Translations under genes and position numbers: made by a program
Assembly (NCBI GenBank): GCA_029204225.1
Contig: CM055106.1
Location: 40,688,368 to 40,752,367, forward strand
Length of the DNA stretch: 64,000 nucleotides
Direction: 5' to 3'
From: Diphasiastrum complanatum
Taxonomy: Eukaryota > Streptophyta > Lycopodiopsida > Lycopodiales > Lycopodiaceae
The notes under the pieces: model-generated
Seen by the model: the letters and a program-made list of their open reading frames with translations, nothing else
Database searches by the model: none
What the model was told of the DNA's origin: nothing
In this document: piece by piece, positions 51,401 to 57,579 of the stretch
How positions within the stretch are numbered: the first letter of the stretch is position 1
How the letters are laid out: each line of letters begins with the position of its first letter

Positions 51401-52670
51401 TAGTAGAACATTAATTTGGGGGGACCCCTATAGAGAAATAAACTTAAGTTATTACAAGGTACTTAACATGGGTAGGATCGCAGATCATGTGAACAAGCTC
51501 TAAAGTTTGGAAAGATCCCATGTAAGCGTAGTGACACCATCCATTTTTGCCAAGATGCTACCACATATGGCTTGTCTGATAAGATGAGTGGCAAACATAT
51601 GTGTCTAAGTCAAAGGAATTCCATATATGTAGTAGACCGAGAGACCAATGATTACTAAAACTATTTTGATAGTTGTAGTGCCAAGTGCTGAATGACATAA
51701 TTTAGAGTACCGTGGAAGGAAACCATTTTGTTGGACCTCTAAAAGATCAAACTAAAATGTTACTAAGAAATCCATACCCGAAACTAAAAAAAAATGATCA
51801 CATCAATGGTAAATTGCTATCTTATATCCAAATGATTCGTACTAAAGGCATGAAGGTAGAATAGTCCTTGGAATAAGGTTCACTAGAAATGTTAAACAGT
51901 AGGGTGTGTTTCTAGGTTGAAGTGTGCTTGAACAAGGGAAATGTAGTCTTATTTTCACTTGCTTTGGTTTGCAGGACTTAAGTAAACCAGGTCTCAGCGT
52001 TGTTCTAAGGTCTCTCCAAGAACACATTCAAGCAGAAACAGATATTTATGTTGTGGATACTATAGGTTAGAAGGTCAATCATTACAGTCTTTTCAATGTC
52101 TTAATGGGAATGCTTGATCATGGGGATATTTTCATTTCTTCATTGCGCTCCTGCAAGTGTGAGCATTTTGATGATTTTCAATTCTTGACTGTAATACATA
52201 GGTGAGCTACAACAATTTTATGGTTTAACTCCAATTGCATTTGTTGGGGGCTCTCTTCTTAATGGCTTGTCGGGTCATAATATGGCTGAAGCTGCAGCTT
52301 GTGGATGTGCTGTCCTTACTGGTCTCTCTCTCTCTCTCTCTCTCTCTCTCAGATGATGATTTTTATCTGATATCAATAATCAATTTGATTAGAACACAGT
52401 CAATTTTTTCTCAGATTGTTTATTTTTGAAATAAGTGAATGGAAGGATTTATAAGCGTAGTTCAATGTGCACACAACATTTCCAATTCAAATTTTGCGGA
52501 GTTTAGCAAAGATCTAGTTCAGAAGTATGATATGTGCTTGCATCTTCTTCTATTTTATTGATGTCATCGTATCTGTTACTCTATGTGAATCATAATCAGG
52601 ACCTCACATTGGACACTTTTCAAAAATGGTCGGAGAGATGCAACGACATTCACAATTGTCTATAGAGCAG
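18355..52670 (+). CDS. KDTA: Kdo transferase gene (WaaA/KdtA family), ten exons visible
   Basis: Host gene for 3-deoxy-D-manno-octulosonic-acid transferase, which moves Kdo from CMP-Kdo to a lipid A precursor; plant homologues act in organelles, reported as mitochondrial. Exons: 18355-18448, 19138-19180, 26444-26566, 27078-27197, 27357-27435, 27701-27814, 34938-35035, 51975-52065, 52202-52321, 52600-52670. All introns are GT-AG and every junction keeps the frame, giving 317 codons without a stop. Family motifs in order: GEG with the catalytic-site Glu, FAPIDTPTAVNRFL, MENELWPN (second essential Glu), IPLALLNARMSSKSFKRW, GAPPTNIHFAGNLKY, VWLAASTHAGEEE, VIVPRHPKRG, DIYVVDTIGELQQFYGL, FVGGSLLNGLSGHNMAEAAACGCAVLTG. 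The usual length is about 430-450 residues, so the start and last 50 or so residues are missing. Introns 2, 6 and 7 are 7.3, 7.1 and 16.9 kb and full of transposons. Confidence 0.93.
19138..19180 (+). CDS. KDTA: KDTA exon 2 (43-nt microexon)
   Basis: 43 nt between GTTGCAG and GTGCTC. It completes a Phe codon and gives FIVLKRTLPHGVLCQ, exactly bridging exon 1 and exon 3 in length and motif. Confidence 0.85.
19442..19530. repeat. hAT-3 left terminal and subterminal palindromes
   Basis: Begins CATAGATCCAGCGGTACC. Within 90 bp there are four GGTACC sites and five GGATCC/GATCCGCGG units, plausibly transposase-binding sites. Confidence 0.75.
19832..22420 (+). CDS. hAT-3 transposase, catalytic exons 1-3
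   Basis: Exon 1 (19832-21720) encodes a BED zinc finger at about residues 25-60 (VRCRYCLTEFV, LKGHLLGAR), a Pro/Ser-rich linker (residues about 110-260), and the DUF659/RNase H-like core: YGCSIMSDGWTDVRRR, LNILVSSCMGTLFLRAVD, VVTDNATNCI and HTPCAAHDIDLLMGDI. The donor is GTAAGC. Exon 2 (about 21843-22179) encodes the insertion/dimerisation part (ELKFIWETRWNYFHRSIHSV), but the homologous frame shifts by one near 21985-21995 before LDPIRLMEELAAFRFGMG. Exon 3 (22259-22420) has the C-terminal hAT signature SVCERNWSTWALIHTRRRNRL and LERLVF. The frame change makes activity doubtful unless splicing differs from my reading. Confidence 0.85.
22523..24166 (+). CDS. hAT-3 C-terminal extension: acidic, proline-rich, AT-hook
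   Basis: Exon 4 starts after AACCTTGCAG with TKISDLERQVDLPTD and is open to a TAG at 23765-23767; the same frame then continues to 24166. It has an ERERELVEMRERELG charged segment, long acidic stretches, PPLAAPTAHPPPLAAP repeats, and beyond the TAG two AT-hook-like motifs (RKRPGRPKG and GKRGRPRRAP) plus an acidic end. AT-hooks bind the minor groove of AT-rich DNA. Such an extension of about 540 codons is not part of the core hAT transposase. The single TAG would remove the AT-hooks in this copy. Confidence 0.65.
24804..25010 (-). CDS. small helical ORF antisense within hAT-3
   Basis: A 68-residue minus-strand frame beginning MAEGEARRKLEEDVRRHN, strongly charged and predicted helical, ending in a Pro/Ala/acidic tail. 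It lies downstream of the transposase and opposite to it. No family recognised. It could be a second element protein or chance coding in biased sequence. Confidence 0.3.
   Translation of the reverse strand: MAEGEARRKLEEDVRRHNERHRKQEADIAEMLRETRQRHPELQIPAPAVAPAPAVELDLDEQIGMNFT
25030..25215. repeat. CTCACAGCCTCTCAC-type minisatellite
   Basis: Imperfect tandem repetition of short (C)CTCACAGCCTCTCA(C/A)(T/A)GG(C) units inside hAT-3. Confidence 0.75.
25269..25512. repeat. tandem repeat, units of about 95 bp, 2.5 copies
   Basis: Units share CCCCCACATGC(T/C)GCACT(C/G)CGATTGGG and CCACAGTGCCCATGTG. This explains the repeated-looking short frames on both strands. Confidence 0.85.
25620..25723. repeat. 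hAT-3 right terminal and subterminal palindromes
   Basis: Five GGTACC sites and several CCGCGGTACC or ATTATGGTACC inverted units, ending GTGCCACTATG at 25723 before the second ATAGAGAG. Confidence 0.75.
25732..26443. other. KDTA intron 2, 3' part
   Basis: Single-copy-looking intron sequence. No gene or transposon signature seen. Confidence 0.6.
26444..26566 (+). CDS. KDTA: KDTA exon 3
   Basis: 41 codons, phase 0 at both ends. It carries FAPIDTPTAVNRFLSHWQP and MENELWPN. The donor is GTACAC after AAAGGG; an earlier GTACGT is also possible, but only this site gives the family length before IPLALL. Confidence 0.9.
27078..27197 (+). CDS. KDTA: KDTA exon 4
   Basis: 40 codons, IPLALLNARMSSKSFKRW to FSLICPL. 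Acceptor TTTTTTCAG, donor GTACCT. Confidence 0.93.
27357..27435 (+). CDS. KDTA: KDTA exon 5
   Basis: STAEGVRLQLLGAPP to FAGNLKY plus one base. The acceptor AAGGTAG has a weak pyrimidine tract; it was chosen because it restores family length. Donor GTGAGA. Confidence 0.88.
27701..27814 (+). CDS. KDTA: KDTA exon 6
   Basis: Starts after ATGTTTGCAG. Contains GRKVWLAASTHAGEEE, the start of the C-terminal Rossmann-like (GT-B) domain that binds CMP-Kdo. Confidence 0.93.
28030..28560 (+). pseudogene. 5'-truncated LINE tail in KDTA intron 6
   Basis: Reads CTMEEVELEEHFLFRCT-like sequence followed by YVDPRSMAFMLREMFLLCID (about 28150-28210), matching the C-terminus of the LINE at 9.7-10.6 kb (SHFLFRC, YEDPRCVALMIREM). 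Only the tail of ORF2 and the 3' untranslated region are present, as expected for 5'-truncated LINE insertion. Frames are broken. Confidence 0.65.
28714..29174 (-). repeat. gypsy A2 3' LTR
   Basis: 461 bp. Ends TAACT beside the polypurine CTCCCTGG on the plus strand. Confidence 0.88.
29393..30700 (-). pseudogene. gypsy A2 integrase and chromodomain
   Basis: Minus strand. HSSPVGGHFGFHKSLFRLKEH with a HHCC-type zinc finger (30600-30450), then the core DDE domain in 30449-29520: TDISMDFILGLP, ILTDRDTKFTSGFW, NGQSEVINRVLEDYLR. The C-terminal part follows with HVEFAEGDTVFLRLRF and HIFHVSLLRAAIEDDAP. The chromodomain end (about 29400) is in another frame. One frame break lies at about 30450 between the zinc finger and the core. 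Confidence 0.88.
30823..32435 (-). pseudogene. gypsy A2 protease, reverse transcriptase, partial RNase H
   Basis: Minus strand. Protease (about 32300-32200) has ALVDTGSTHSFLS. The 386-codon frame 31983-30823 holds the [48 protein letters not shown] and [10 protein letters not shown] with the catalytic Asp pair. An in-frame deletion then joins DVHDVRMFL directly to RSYEQRYSTHEKELLAI, removing the connection and the RNase H TDAS active site that copy A3 still has. The frame stops after HYR at 30823. Confidence 0.88.
33040..33501 (-). repeat. gypsy A2 5' LTR
   Basis: 462 bp. Its inner edge directly abuts the PBS at 33039-33028. Confidence 0.88.
33507..34937. other. KDTA intron 6, 3' part
   Basis: AT-rich intron sequence. 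The open frames at 33.5-33.85 kb show no recognisable domain. Confidence 0.6.
34938..35035 (+). CDS. KDTA: KDTA exon 7
   Basis: VIARIHKNVRQDIKELL then TVIVPRHPKRGYKIQR. Acceptor TGTGCAG, donor GTAAGT. Separated from exon 6 by gypsy A2 and from exon 8 by the E/B/D nest. Confidence 0.93.
35829..35920. repeat. 46-bp tandem duplication at the gypsy B insertion site
   Basis: Two nearly identical units GTGAATGGCAAAACGGAAGC... through GACATAGCATA, one mismatch seen. The second ends in the GCATA that gypsy B duplicated. Confidence 0.85.
35921..36371 (+). repeat. gypsy B 5' LTR
   Basis: 451 bp, AGTTATGGACTCGGC... to ...CATAACT, PBS adjacent. Confidence 0.93.
37390..37569 (+). CDS. gypsy B Gag, N-terminal part
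   Basis: ATG in context CTCATGG. It encodes MASSPTTPASHSGPL, then a helical segment with FDQMMTGFTTLQTGFATMQ. It is cut at 37569 by element D within SLQPH; removing D and one CACAT copy joins the frame to 42820. Confidence 0.85.
37570..38489 (-). repeat. element D 3' LTR
   Basis: 920 bp, including a 9-bp GCCTGGCAA duplication absent from the other LTR. Confidence 0.93.
38857..39170 (-). repeat. tandem duplication at the 3' end of the element D coding region
   Basis: Two units of about 145-150 bp (about 38868-39015 and 39016-39165), each encoding (L/F)FNE..PTVT(D/N)QLTR.QMEP and STSKVN.SADAELKEL. Relative to unit two, unit one lacks one base after GAGCCA, which ends the long frame at 39093; the repeats continue in frame 39102-38857. 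Confidence 0.85.
39093..41069 (-). CDS. element D Gag-protease protein
   Basis: 658-codon intact frame from the ATG at 41069. Residues 1-170: charged region with helical/coiled-coil segments (EVKKDRETERKEWQTSLRAM, QLEARFEELEATRENA). Residues about 170-320: Retrotrans_gag core (PTFKGERDIRVVEDWLFHMDH, FEGYTTNWYRMAGMHF, LRTELSGLKQKGSLREYLNR). Residues about 330-400: Ser/Asn-rich linker. CCHC knuckle CFNCHQQGHSWRSC at about 404-418. Then an acidic stretch and a retropepsin-like domain with YFMVDLGASHNYLSEKL (about 503-519) and AILGLSWF. The usual D-(T/S)-G is D-L-G, so proteolytic activity is doubtful. It would need pol in trans to move. Confidence 0.9.
   Translation of the reverse strand: MEDHLEELRALTDGEELTREYSSRMHRDGTRSKSRKKERMHSTVAPLHEEMGGPSEPTPRDEPLPEAQQDLFEVKMRQYLSSAMTAMLSEVKKDRETERKEWQTSLRAMNLTQINLAREMRDGLTQLEARFEELEATRENAVAPPPQIPREPRARTTEGPRKTAKVKAPPTFKGERDIRVVEDWLFHMDHYFRLMNTPEEERTDLALAYFEGYTTNWYRMAGMHFQTWDAFKAALREEFIPKDSHMRLRTELSGLKQKGSLREYLNRFRQSVWVIEDMSEADKTHYLLSGMQSWTRRAIDSYMPHDFNSTIRAAEMVCDYESTLAPAAPATSTRVFSGSRPSPSFFSRGDSAPNGNQASSSVNKFPTKTGFGNQGNNGGNMFQRRNNVGPSTSHSNSSPTVGSSMRCFNCHQQGHSWRSCPKPLNKQIMAAIEGFDRMEREAFDQEDGEQDDEEDPETDLTESDLNALQQIGALAAYREHLMATPARGSKLLYLKGCIQGRIIYFMVDLGASHNYLSEKLTGELDIQCEENVTPICVETAKGTMTTCRLATNLPISLGAWKNRLTFTILKMDAFDAILGLSWFNEHVVAFLAKGVNLVLLYNGRRPCVVRAVPGDQLEKNDTNEPEPTIPPNLIHLFNEGQPTVTDQLTREQMEPNCL
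41904..42814 (-). repeat. element D 5' LTR
   Basis: 911 bp, TGTTGCGCCGGCGCC... to ...CTTTACAACA on the plus strand. Confidence 0.93.
42820..47349 (+). pseudogene. gypsy B Gag-Pol polyprotein, one stop
   Basis: One frame covers all chromovirus domains. Gag core (YSGSSDGNLLENWFAKLDTY, RAATWWRVYR); zinc knuckle CFRCKSPDHIARDC at about 43690-43735; protease ALVDTGSTHSFISS at about 43965; RT with [20 protein letters not shown] and VYFDDILVFS at about 45000; RNase H VETDASNVGLGALL at about 45440 and VTDHQSLRYLF; integrase zinc finger HSSPVGGHFGFQK...CPFC, core TDISMDFIIGLP, LSDRDSKFTS and DGQSEVLNRILEDYLRHF; C-terminal chromodomain-like FLVQWDGRPVEEATWEPIDVF. The only break seen is the TAG just after VVDRFSK in the integrase core. 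The first 26 codons of the long open frame (from 42736) belong to the D LTR, not to Gag. Confidence 0.93.
47394..47843 (+). repeat. gypsy B 3' LTR
   Basis: 450 bp, preceded by the purine run CGGGGAG, followed by GCATA. Confidence 0.93.
47844..47996 (-). repeat. gypsy E 3' LTR, inner part
   Basis: Ends at 47996 beside a minus-strand polypurine tract (48010-47997, GGGGGAGGGGA); read leftward the LTR starts TGTTATGTACC. Gypsy B inserted into it, so the outer part should be the sequence left of 35921, perhaps from the TG near 35729. Confidence 0.6.
48010..49790 (-). pseudogene. gypsy E RNase H end and integrase
   Basis: Degenerate chromovirus on the minus strand. Around 49780-49640 a frame gives EFDLNIKHCRGTSNCVADAL-SRIGEV, the RNase H tail. 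Frame 49601-49155 holds the integrase HHCC finger (CHDSHNVGHPSIQRMLDLV, then YWPKMKGHVEAYAQKCEQCQ) and SISMDCDR. Frame 48807-48598 holds the core end (YNSMKYSTIGFSRFMLLYG). The end near 48.05 kb resembles the gypsy F terminal sequence. Many frameshifts; dead. Confidence 0.8.
48440..48580 (+). repeat. 141-bp copy of gypsy B leader inserted in gypsy E
   Basis: Almost identical to 37245-37385 of the gypsy B leader (one difference seen, CGCGAG versus CGTGAG), in plus orientation, with no LTR, PBS or target duplication around it. It breaks the gypsy E integrase C-terminal region. Confidence 0.9.
50340..51000 (-). pseudogene. degenerate retrotransposon Gag, probably copia type
   Basis: Minus strand. 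At about 50965-50700 broken frames read ADTPTQAWEILKYVLFLYSL, LTRINEIKDQPKEG and DMVLNGLPQSFHHVV, which resembles the UBN2 Gag of Ty1/copia. At about 50465-50400 there is a zinc knuckle CYCCGKPGHFEIDC. Sequence between this and the gypsy E RNase H tail (49.8-50.34 kb) is not identifiable, so the two may be different elements. Confidence 0.5.
51001..51974. other. KDTA intron 7, 3' part
   Basis: Apart from the G-run, no repeat or coding signature recognised. Confidence 0.55.
51374..51399. repeat. poly-G run of 26
   Basis: Uninterrupted G26 preceded by GGGGGC. The true length is uncertain because such runs are hard to sequence. Confidence 0.8.
51975..52065 (+). CDS. KDTA: KDTA exon 8
   Basis: DLSKPGLSVVLRSLQEHI then DIYVVDTI plus one base. 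Acceptor GGTTTGCAG, donor GTTAGA. Confidence 0.93.
52202..52321 (+). CDS. KDTA: KDTA exon 9
   Basis: GELQQFYGLTPIAFVGGS, then LLNGLSGHNMAEAAACGCAV, then LTG. The GGSL/GHN/E block contacts the sugar nucleotide in this family. The donor is the weak GTCTCT that opens a CT microsatellite. Confidence 0.9.
52323..52350. repeat. (TC)14 microsatellite at the KDTA exon 9 donor
   Basis: Begins with the T of the donor GT itself. Confidence 0.95.
52600..52670 (+). CDS. KDTA: KDTA exon 10
   Basis: PHIGHFSKMVGEMQRHSQLS then IEQ, ending in phase 0 at GTGCGT. The family continues for about 50 residues; that exon was not found before 64000 and probably lies beyond the copia nest. Confidence 0.9.
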
Positions 52671-52954
52671 GTGCGTTAGCTCTACTTGGATTTGCGAAGA
52701 AATTGTTTATAGAAAATAATTTGCGAGGAAATAGTTTGTCATGATCCAAAATGTTCAAGGCAACTGAACAAGAAATTGAGAAGCGTCTTCGGGTCCATAT
52801 GTCTCCTATAGCCTCTCTATGTCGTGCTGCAAAGTGCTACGCCCATCCCCCGCCCATCTGGCCTGGTGAGCTGCAACAAGTGGGCTCTGACCTTGGTAAG
52901 TGGCACTGACCCTGCAAAACACACACAAAACATGCAACGGTTCAGTAAATTCTC

Positions 52955-53380
52955 CAATAAATACAACTCATTTCACAAATTGCTGCCAAAAACTTCATGA
53001 AAAAAGGAGCATGACATTCAAAACGTGACCTACGTGCCACAAGGACCAAAAGAGAGATTCCTAACATTCTTGTAGGCATTAAGAAACACAACATAGCATC
53101 TTACAACACATCCATTAGATAAATACAAACCATTTCACAAAATACGGCAAAAAAACGGAAAAGCGAGCATAACATTTAAAACCTGACATACATGCCATAA
53201 GGGCGAAAACCGACAATATTAGCAATCTTCTAGGCATTAAAAAACATAGCCTAACATCTTACGACCGTCAATCAGAACCCTACAGCTCACTTCACAAATT
53301 AGGTAAAAAAACAAGACAAAAAGCGAGCACCACATGCATAACTCGACGTATGGGCCCTTAACTCTAAAATCTTCAAAAAT
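52955..53380. repeat. diverged tandem repeat, unit about 155 bp, about 2.7 copies
   Basis: Units begin near 52967, 53122 and 53280 with A(T/C)ACA(A/G)(C/A)(T/C)CA(T/C)TTCACAAA and share GAGCA(T/C)(G/A)ACAT(T/G)(C/T)A and TAGGCATTAA(G/A)AAACA. No coding potential. Confidence 0.7.
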
Positions 53381-53633
53381 CTTACTGGATCTAATGATTT
53401 TGAGCTCCACGCTTGTTTCTTGTGCCTGACTGTCACATGTACTTTAAATCCCTTTGCCTATTGTAAATTGTAAGTTGTTATCATTAAATTTTAAATGGCT
53501 AAGTCATCGGCCTGTGAAGACAACCGTAAATTGCAATGTAAATATCAGTTATAGTGACTAATTCTGAGATGGCTAAGGGGATACTGGGTCCCATGAGAGT
53601 GTGGTGGACTGACTTCCTAAAAAGTAAGGAGGG

Positions 53634-54015
53634 TGTGACAAATTCCAAGGCCTAGCTATGGAGTATCATAACAACATAGTAAGCACACTATGAAAGCTTA
53701 AAAAAACCAGCTATGGAGTAGAACACAAAAGCAAGAGAGAGAGGACTTCAAAGCTCACACAACTTGAATGATTATTCAAAGAGTAGTAGGGCGTTGAAAC
53801 CCCTCCAAACTTTGGGCTACATTTAGCATGTAATGTATAGAGGTGATGTCTTGCTAATTCTAGCTCTAGAACCCACATGGGTCCTCAACCTACTTGTTAT
53901 TACTTGCCTAGTGGGGTGTACTATGTACATAAATGTTTACCCCCATGTCTTATGCACAACTTACAAGTTACAAGTATACAAGCCTTAAGGGGCATAATGG
54001 GCATTTATTTCAACA
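53634..54015 (-). repeat. copia C0 3' LTR
   Basis: Plus strand TGTGACAAATT... to ...ATTTCAACA. It is followed by CCCCCCCTCAATGGC, which is a polypurine tract on the minus strand. The left limit is inferred from TG. Confidence 0.6.
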
Positions 54016-54050
54016 CCCCCCCTCAATGGCTATTTTGTTCGTACCAACAC

Positions 54051-55092
54051 CTAGCATGCTACGAAACTTTTCAAATTTTTATCTACTAAGTGCCTTAGTA
54101 AAGATATATGCTGCTTGGTCGTTGGTATCACAGTACTCGAGATTTCTCCGCTTTGTATCTTCTCTCGTAAGAAGTGCTGATCCACCTCAATATGCTTCGT
54201 ACGAGCATGGTACACAGGATTTTTGGCAAGCTGGATGCAACTCTGGCTGTCACACTGAAGAATAGTAGGACCATCCTGTGGAATCTGCACCTCCCCAAGA
54301 AGTCTCTTGAGCTATATTGCCTCGCAGGTAGCTTTTGCCGCTGCCCTGTACTCAGCCTCTGTCGATGATAAGGTAACTGTGGGCTGTTTCTTGCTGCACC
54401 AAGAAATGGCCCCTGAACCAAGGTTGAAAGTCTAATCTGTGGTCGACTTTCGATCATCCCTATAACCTGCCCAATCCGAATCGGTAAAGCCTCCAAGTTG
54501 AAGCTTTCCGTCATCTGTGTACTGAATCCCATAGCAGGTTGTCCCTTTTGACATACCTCAAAACCCTCTTGGCTGCTTTCCAATGTGCTTCAGTTGGAGA
54601 ACTCATGAACTGGCTTGCTACACCAACCGCATAGGAAATGTCTGGTCTCGTAGTGGTGAGATAAATCAGGCTACCCACAAGCTGCCTATAAAGAGTCTCG
54701 TCCACAAAAGGAGTGCCATCATCTCCAGGTGGCTTACTGCTGGTATCAATGGGCGTGGAAACGGGTTTGCAATCCTGCATGTTGAACCTGTCCAAGACTT
54801 CACATGCATAGTTAGCTTGGGAAATAAACACACAATTTTCCTTTTTCCAAACCTCCAAGCCAAGACAATAGTGGATTAAACCCAAATCCTTTATCTCGAA
54901 CTCATTTGATAAATGAGCCTTCACCTTGTCAATAAGCTGCCCATTGTTACCCGTGATGGCCAAGTCATCCACATAGAGAACTATCAAAACAATGTTCCCA
55001 TCTTCCTCCTCCACGAACAGGTTGCAATCCAACTGACTCTTTATGAATTGCTCCTTGGCAAATAGTCATCAATACGACTATACCAGGCCCTG
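54051..55092 (-). pseudogene. copia C0 reverse transcriptase end and RNase H
   Basis: Minus-strand Ty1/copia pol C-terminus. Frame 55032-54511 shows LYVDDLAITGNNGQLID (RT catalytic YVDD), KDLGLIHYCLGLEVW and LYRQLVGSLIYLTTTRPDIS. Then, after frameshifts, RNase H with SDWAGYRDDRKST-like and [17 protein letters not shown] sequence, and 54290-54051 ends the protein with LQCDSQSCIQLAKNPVYHAR and TKHIEVDQHFLREKI. At 55095 it is cut by copia C1; the rest of C0 is not in the window. Confidence 0.85.
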
Positions 55093-55094
55093 GG

Positions 55095-55498
55095 TGTTGA
55101 AAAGTAATGCCTGTTTTACCCCTTTGGCTAAGCACTAGTTAAGTTGTAAGTTGTACATAACTCATGGGGCATGTTTTAATTAAATACATGAGACCCCCCT
55201 TTTGTAAGTTGAGTAAATTAGTGCAAGTGGCCCACTTGGCCAAGTAGCTCACTCCTATGGTTGACACCTAGACTTTCCATGCATGTAAAGGAGGTGCTTG
55301 CCTCACAAGGGATTTGGAGGACCCACGCCCTCCTCTCTCTCTCTAGCAATTCATTTCTTCTTCTAACTTTTGAGTTTGTGAGGTGCTTATGCAATTCTCC
55401 TTGTATGTGATGTTTTTCATAGCTATGTTTCTCAAGCTTTCATAGTTGACCTAGTATTGAAGTTAAGATACTCCATTGCTGGGTCTTGCAAATCATCA
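55095..55498 (+). repeat. copia C1 5' LTR
   Basis: 404 bp, TGTTGAAAAG... to ...ATCATCA, immediately followed by the PBS TGGTATCAGAGCAGG at 55499. It sits inside C0 RT coding sequence; the left 5 bp are CTGGG. Confidence 0.8.
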
Positions 55499-55951
55499 TG
55501 GTATCAGAGCAGGTTGTCTAGCATGTGAGTCTGTGAGTGAGAGAAACTTCAGTGCTTAGATTCTTGAGAAGATTCTCATCTTCTACAAGCACCTCAATCT
55601 TGAAAGAGGGAGCTTTTGATCTACAGGTGTCAGATCAGGTTGAGTCTTGCACTGTTGGAGAGCTATTGGCAAGGGGAGTAGGATGATCGAAAAACTTTCT
55701 AAATCTGGCTAAGTTTTGGGGAGTCTTACACAAAAGTAGGGCGCACTTTCTGTAGGGGCTTCTGGTTTCTGTTCCAGTGGGGCCTAGTGCTTGTGCTAGT
55801 GAGGCCATACCAAGTGGCAAAGAAAAAAGCAGGAGCTGAAGGGTTGCCTTGAAGTGGCTACATACCCTAGTTTGGGGTCAAACCCTAGTTGTTGGAAGTT
55901 GTTTCTTTTTTTATCTTTCTCAGGTTGAGCTTCTGTTTGAGCACAGATTAT

Positions 55952-56340
55952 AGCATGGCTAGTCTTGGGGAGAGTTTGCTGGGTGAATCTAGCAAACTAG
56001 ATGGCACAAACTACAGAGTGTGGAAGTTCAAGATGGCTAATATCTTGATGGACAAGAATTGCTGGGAGGTGATGGCAGGTACAGAGCCTGTACCAACATC
56101 TAATCCTGAATTGAAGGACTACATGAACATGAGACAGAAAGCTCATAGGATAATCAATCTTTCTGTCAAGGACAATATTATTCCTCACATTTACAATGCA
56201 GGGATGCAGCGGATGCTTGGACTATTCTGAAGTCTATGTTTGAAACAGTGGATTCAGCCAAGCTGGTGTATTTGCAAAACAGGTTACATACTCTCAAGAT
56301 GGAAGCAGGCGCAACAATTGGTGATCATATTAGAAAGTGG
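55952..56340 (+). pseudogene. copia C1 Gag, N-terminal part
   Basis: ATG about 450 bp after the PBS. It encodes MASLGESLLGESSKLDGTNY then VWKFKMANILMDKNCWEVM, the DUF4219/UBN2 Gag start of copia elements. The frame shifts at about 56215, after which DAWTILKSMFETVDSAKLVY continues. At about 56340 (GDHIRKW) it runs into gypsy A sequence of opposite strand with a shared GGCGCAAG at the joint. Confidence 0.85.
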
Positions 56341-57150
56341 CGCAAGCTTCTCAATAGAAGCAAGACCCTGTACAAAACGATGGCGAGCAAAGCGTAACCG
56401 GAGAAAAACAGTATCTCCCTCTGCAAACTCAACATGGCGCCGATGACGATCAACAATGGTCCTGTACCGCTGCTGAATATGCTGTAAATGAGTAGCAGCT
56501 CTAGTAATAATCTCCCGAGCACTCGAAAGATAAGATGAAATAGTAACAGGTGCATCATCTGGAGGAGCAGGTATACCGGGTAGAACTGGTGAGTATCCAT
56601 GAACAAGCAGGAAAGGAGAAACACCTGTGCTGGAACTAACATAACTATTATAACTATACTCAGCCAAACATAAATGCTGATCCCAATCACGACCAGAAGG
56701 AGAAACATAATGTCGTAAATAATCCTCCAATACCCGGTTAATTACCTCAGACTGACCATCTGCAGAACAATGATAAGCAGTGCCCATAAGTATCCTAATA
56801 TCCAAGATACGCATAAGCCCTGTCCAAAAACCTGATGTAAACTTGGTATCCCGATCAGTAAGTATAGATCGTGGGAGACCATGTAAGCGGAAAATCTCAG
56901 AAATAAATATACGACCACACTGCTCTGCTGTAATAGTACGTCTGACTGGTATGAAATGAGCTTGTTTAGAAAACCTATCAACTACCACCAAACAAGAGTC
57001 ATGACCACGCTGAGTACGGGAAAGACCTAAAATGAAGTCCATAGATATATCAGTCCACTGGCGGGAAGGAATAGGCCAACTTTGAAGGAGATCGCCAGGT
57101 TTTTCACGGGAATACTTGTTACGAAGGCAAAAATCACAAGTATGAATAAG
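56339..57150 (-). pseudogene. gypsy A3 integrase, second copy
   Basis: Leader sequence joins at about 57150 directly to HTCDFCLRNKYSREKP. The integrase core follows (TDISMDFILGLS, ILTDRDTKFTSGFW, DGQSEVINRVLEDYLR), up to the C-terminal HVEFAEGDTVFLRLRF and EKLAP, where copia sequence begins. Confidence 0.85.
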
Positions 57151-57579
57151 GTGTGGAAAGCAAGGAAAAACCAGCAAAGATACCTCTCGATAGAGCTCCA
57201 AGCGTGTGCAAGGAGCTGGCTGGAAAATGTGACCACAAGGAGAATGAAAGTGGGCGCTGGACAGCCTCCAATCAATGCTGAAAATATGGCTGGAAATCTG
57301 TGGAAAACGTGATGAAATAGGGCGATGGACAGCCTCCAATCAAAACTGAATATGGCTGAAACTCTGCTGGAACAATGGCTGAACAATGTGATGAAGTAGG
57401 GCGTTGGACAGCCTCCAATCAATGCTGAAAAGATGGCTGGGAATCCTCTCCCTGAATCAAATGGAGGATTCAAAAAAAAGGGGGAAAAGGATTTGGAACT
57501 TGGTTACCGGAAATAATCTGCCCCCCAACAAAAAAACAAATTTTTTTTTTCGGCCGCCAAATTTAGCGGAAGTATTCCG

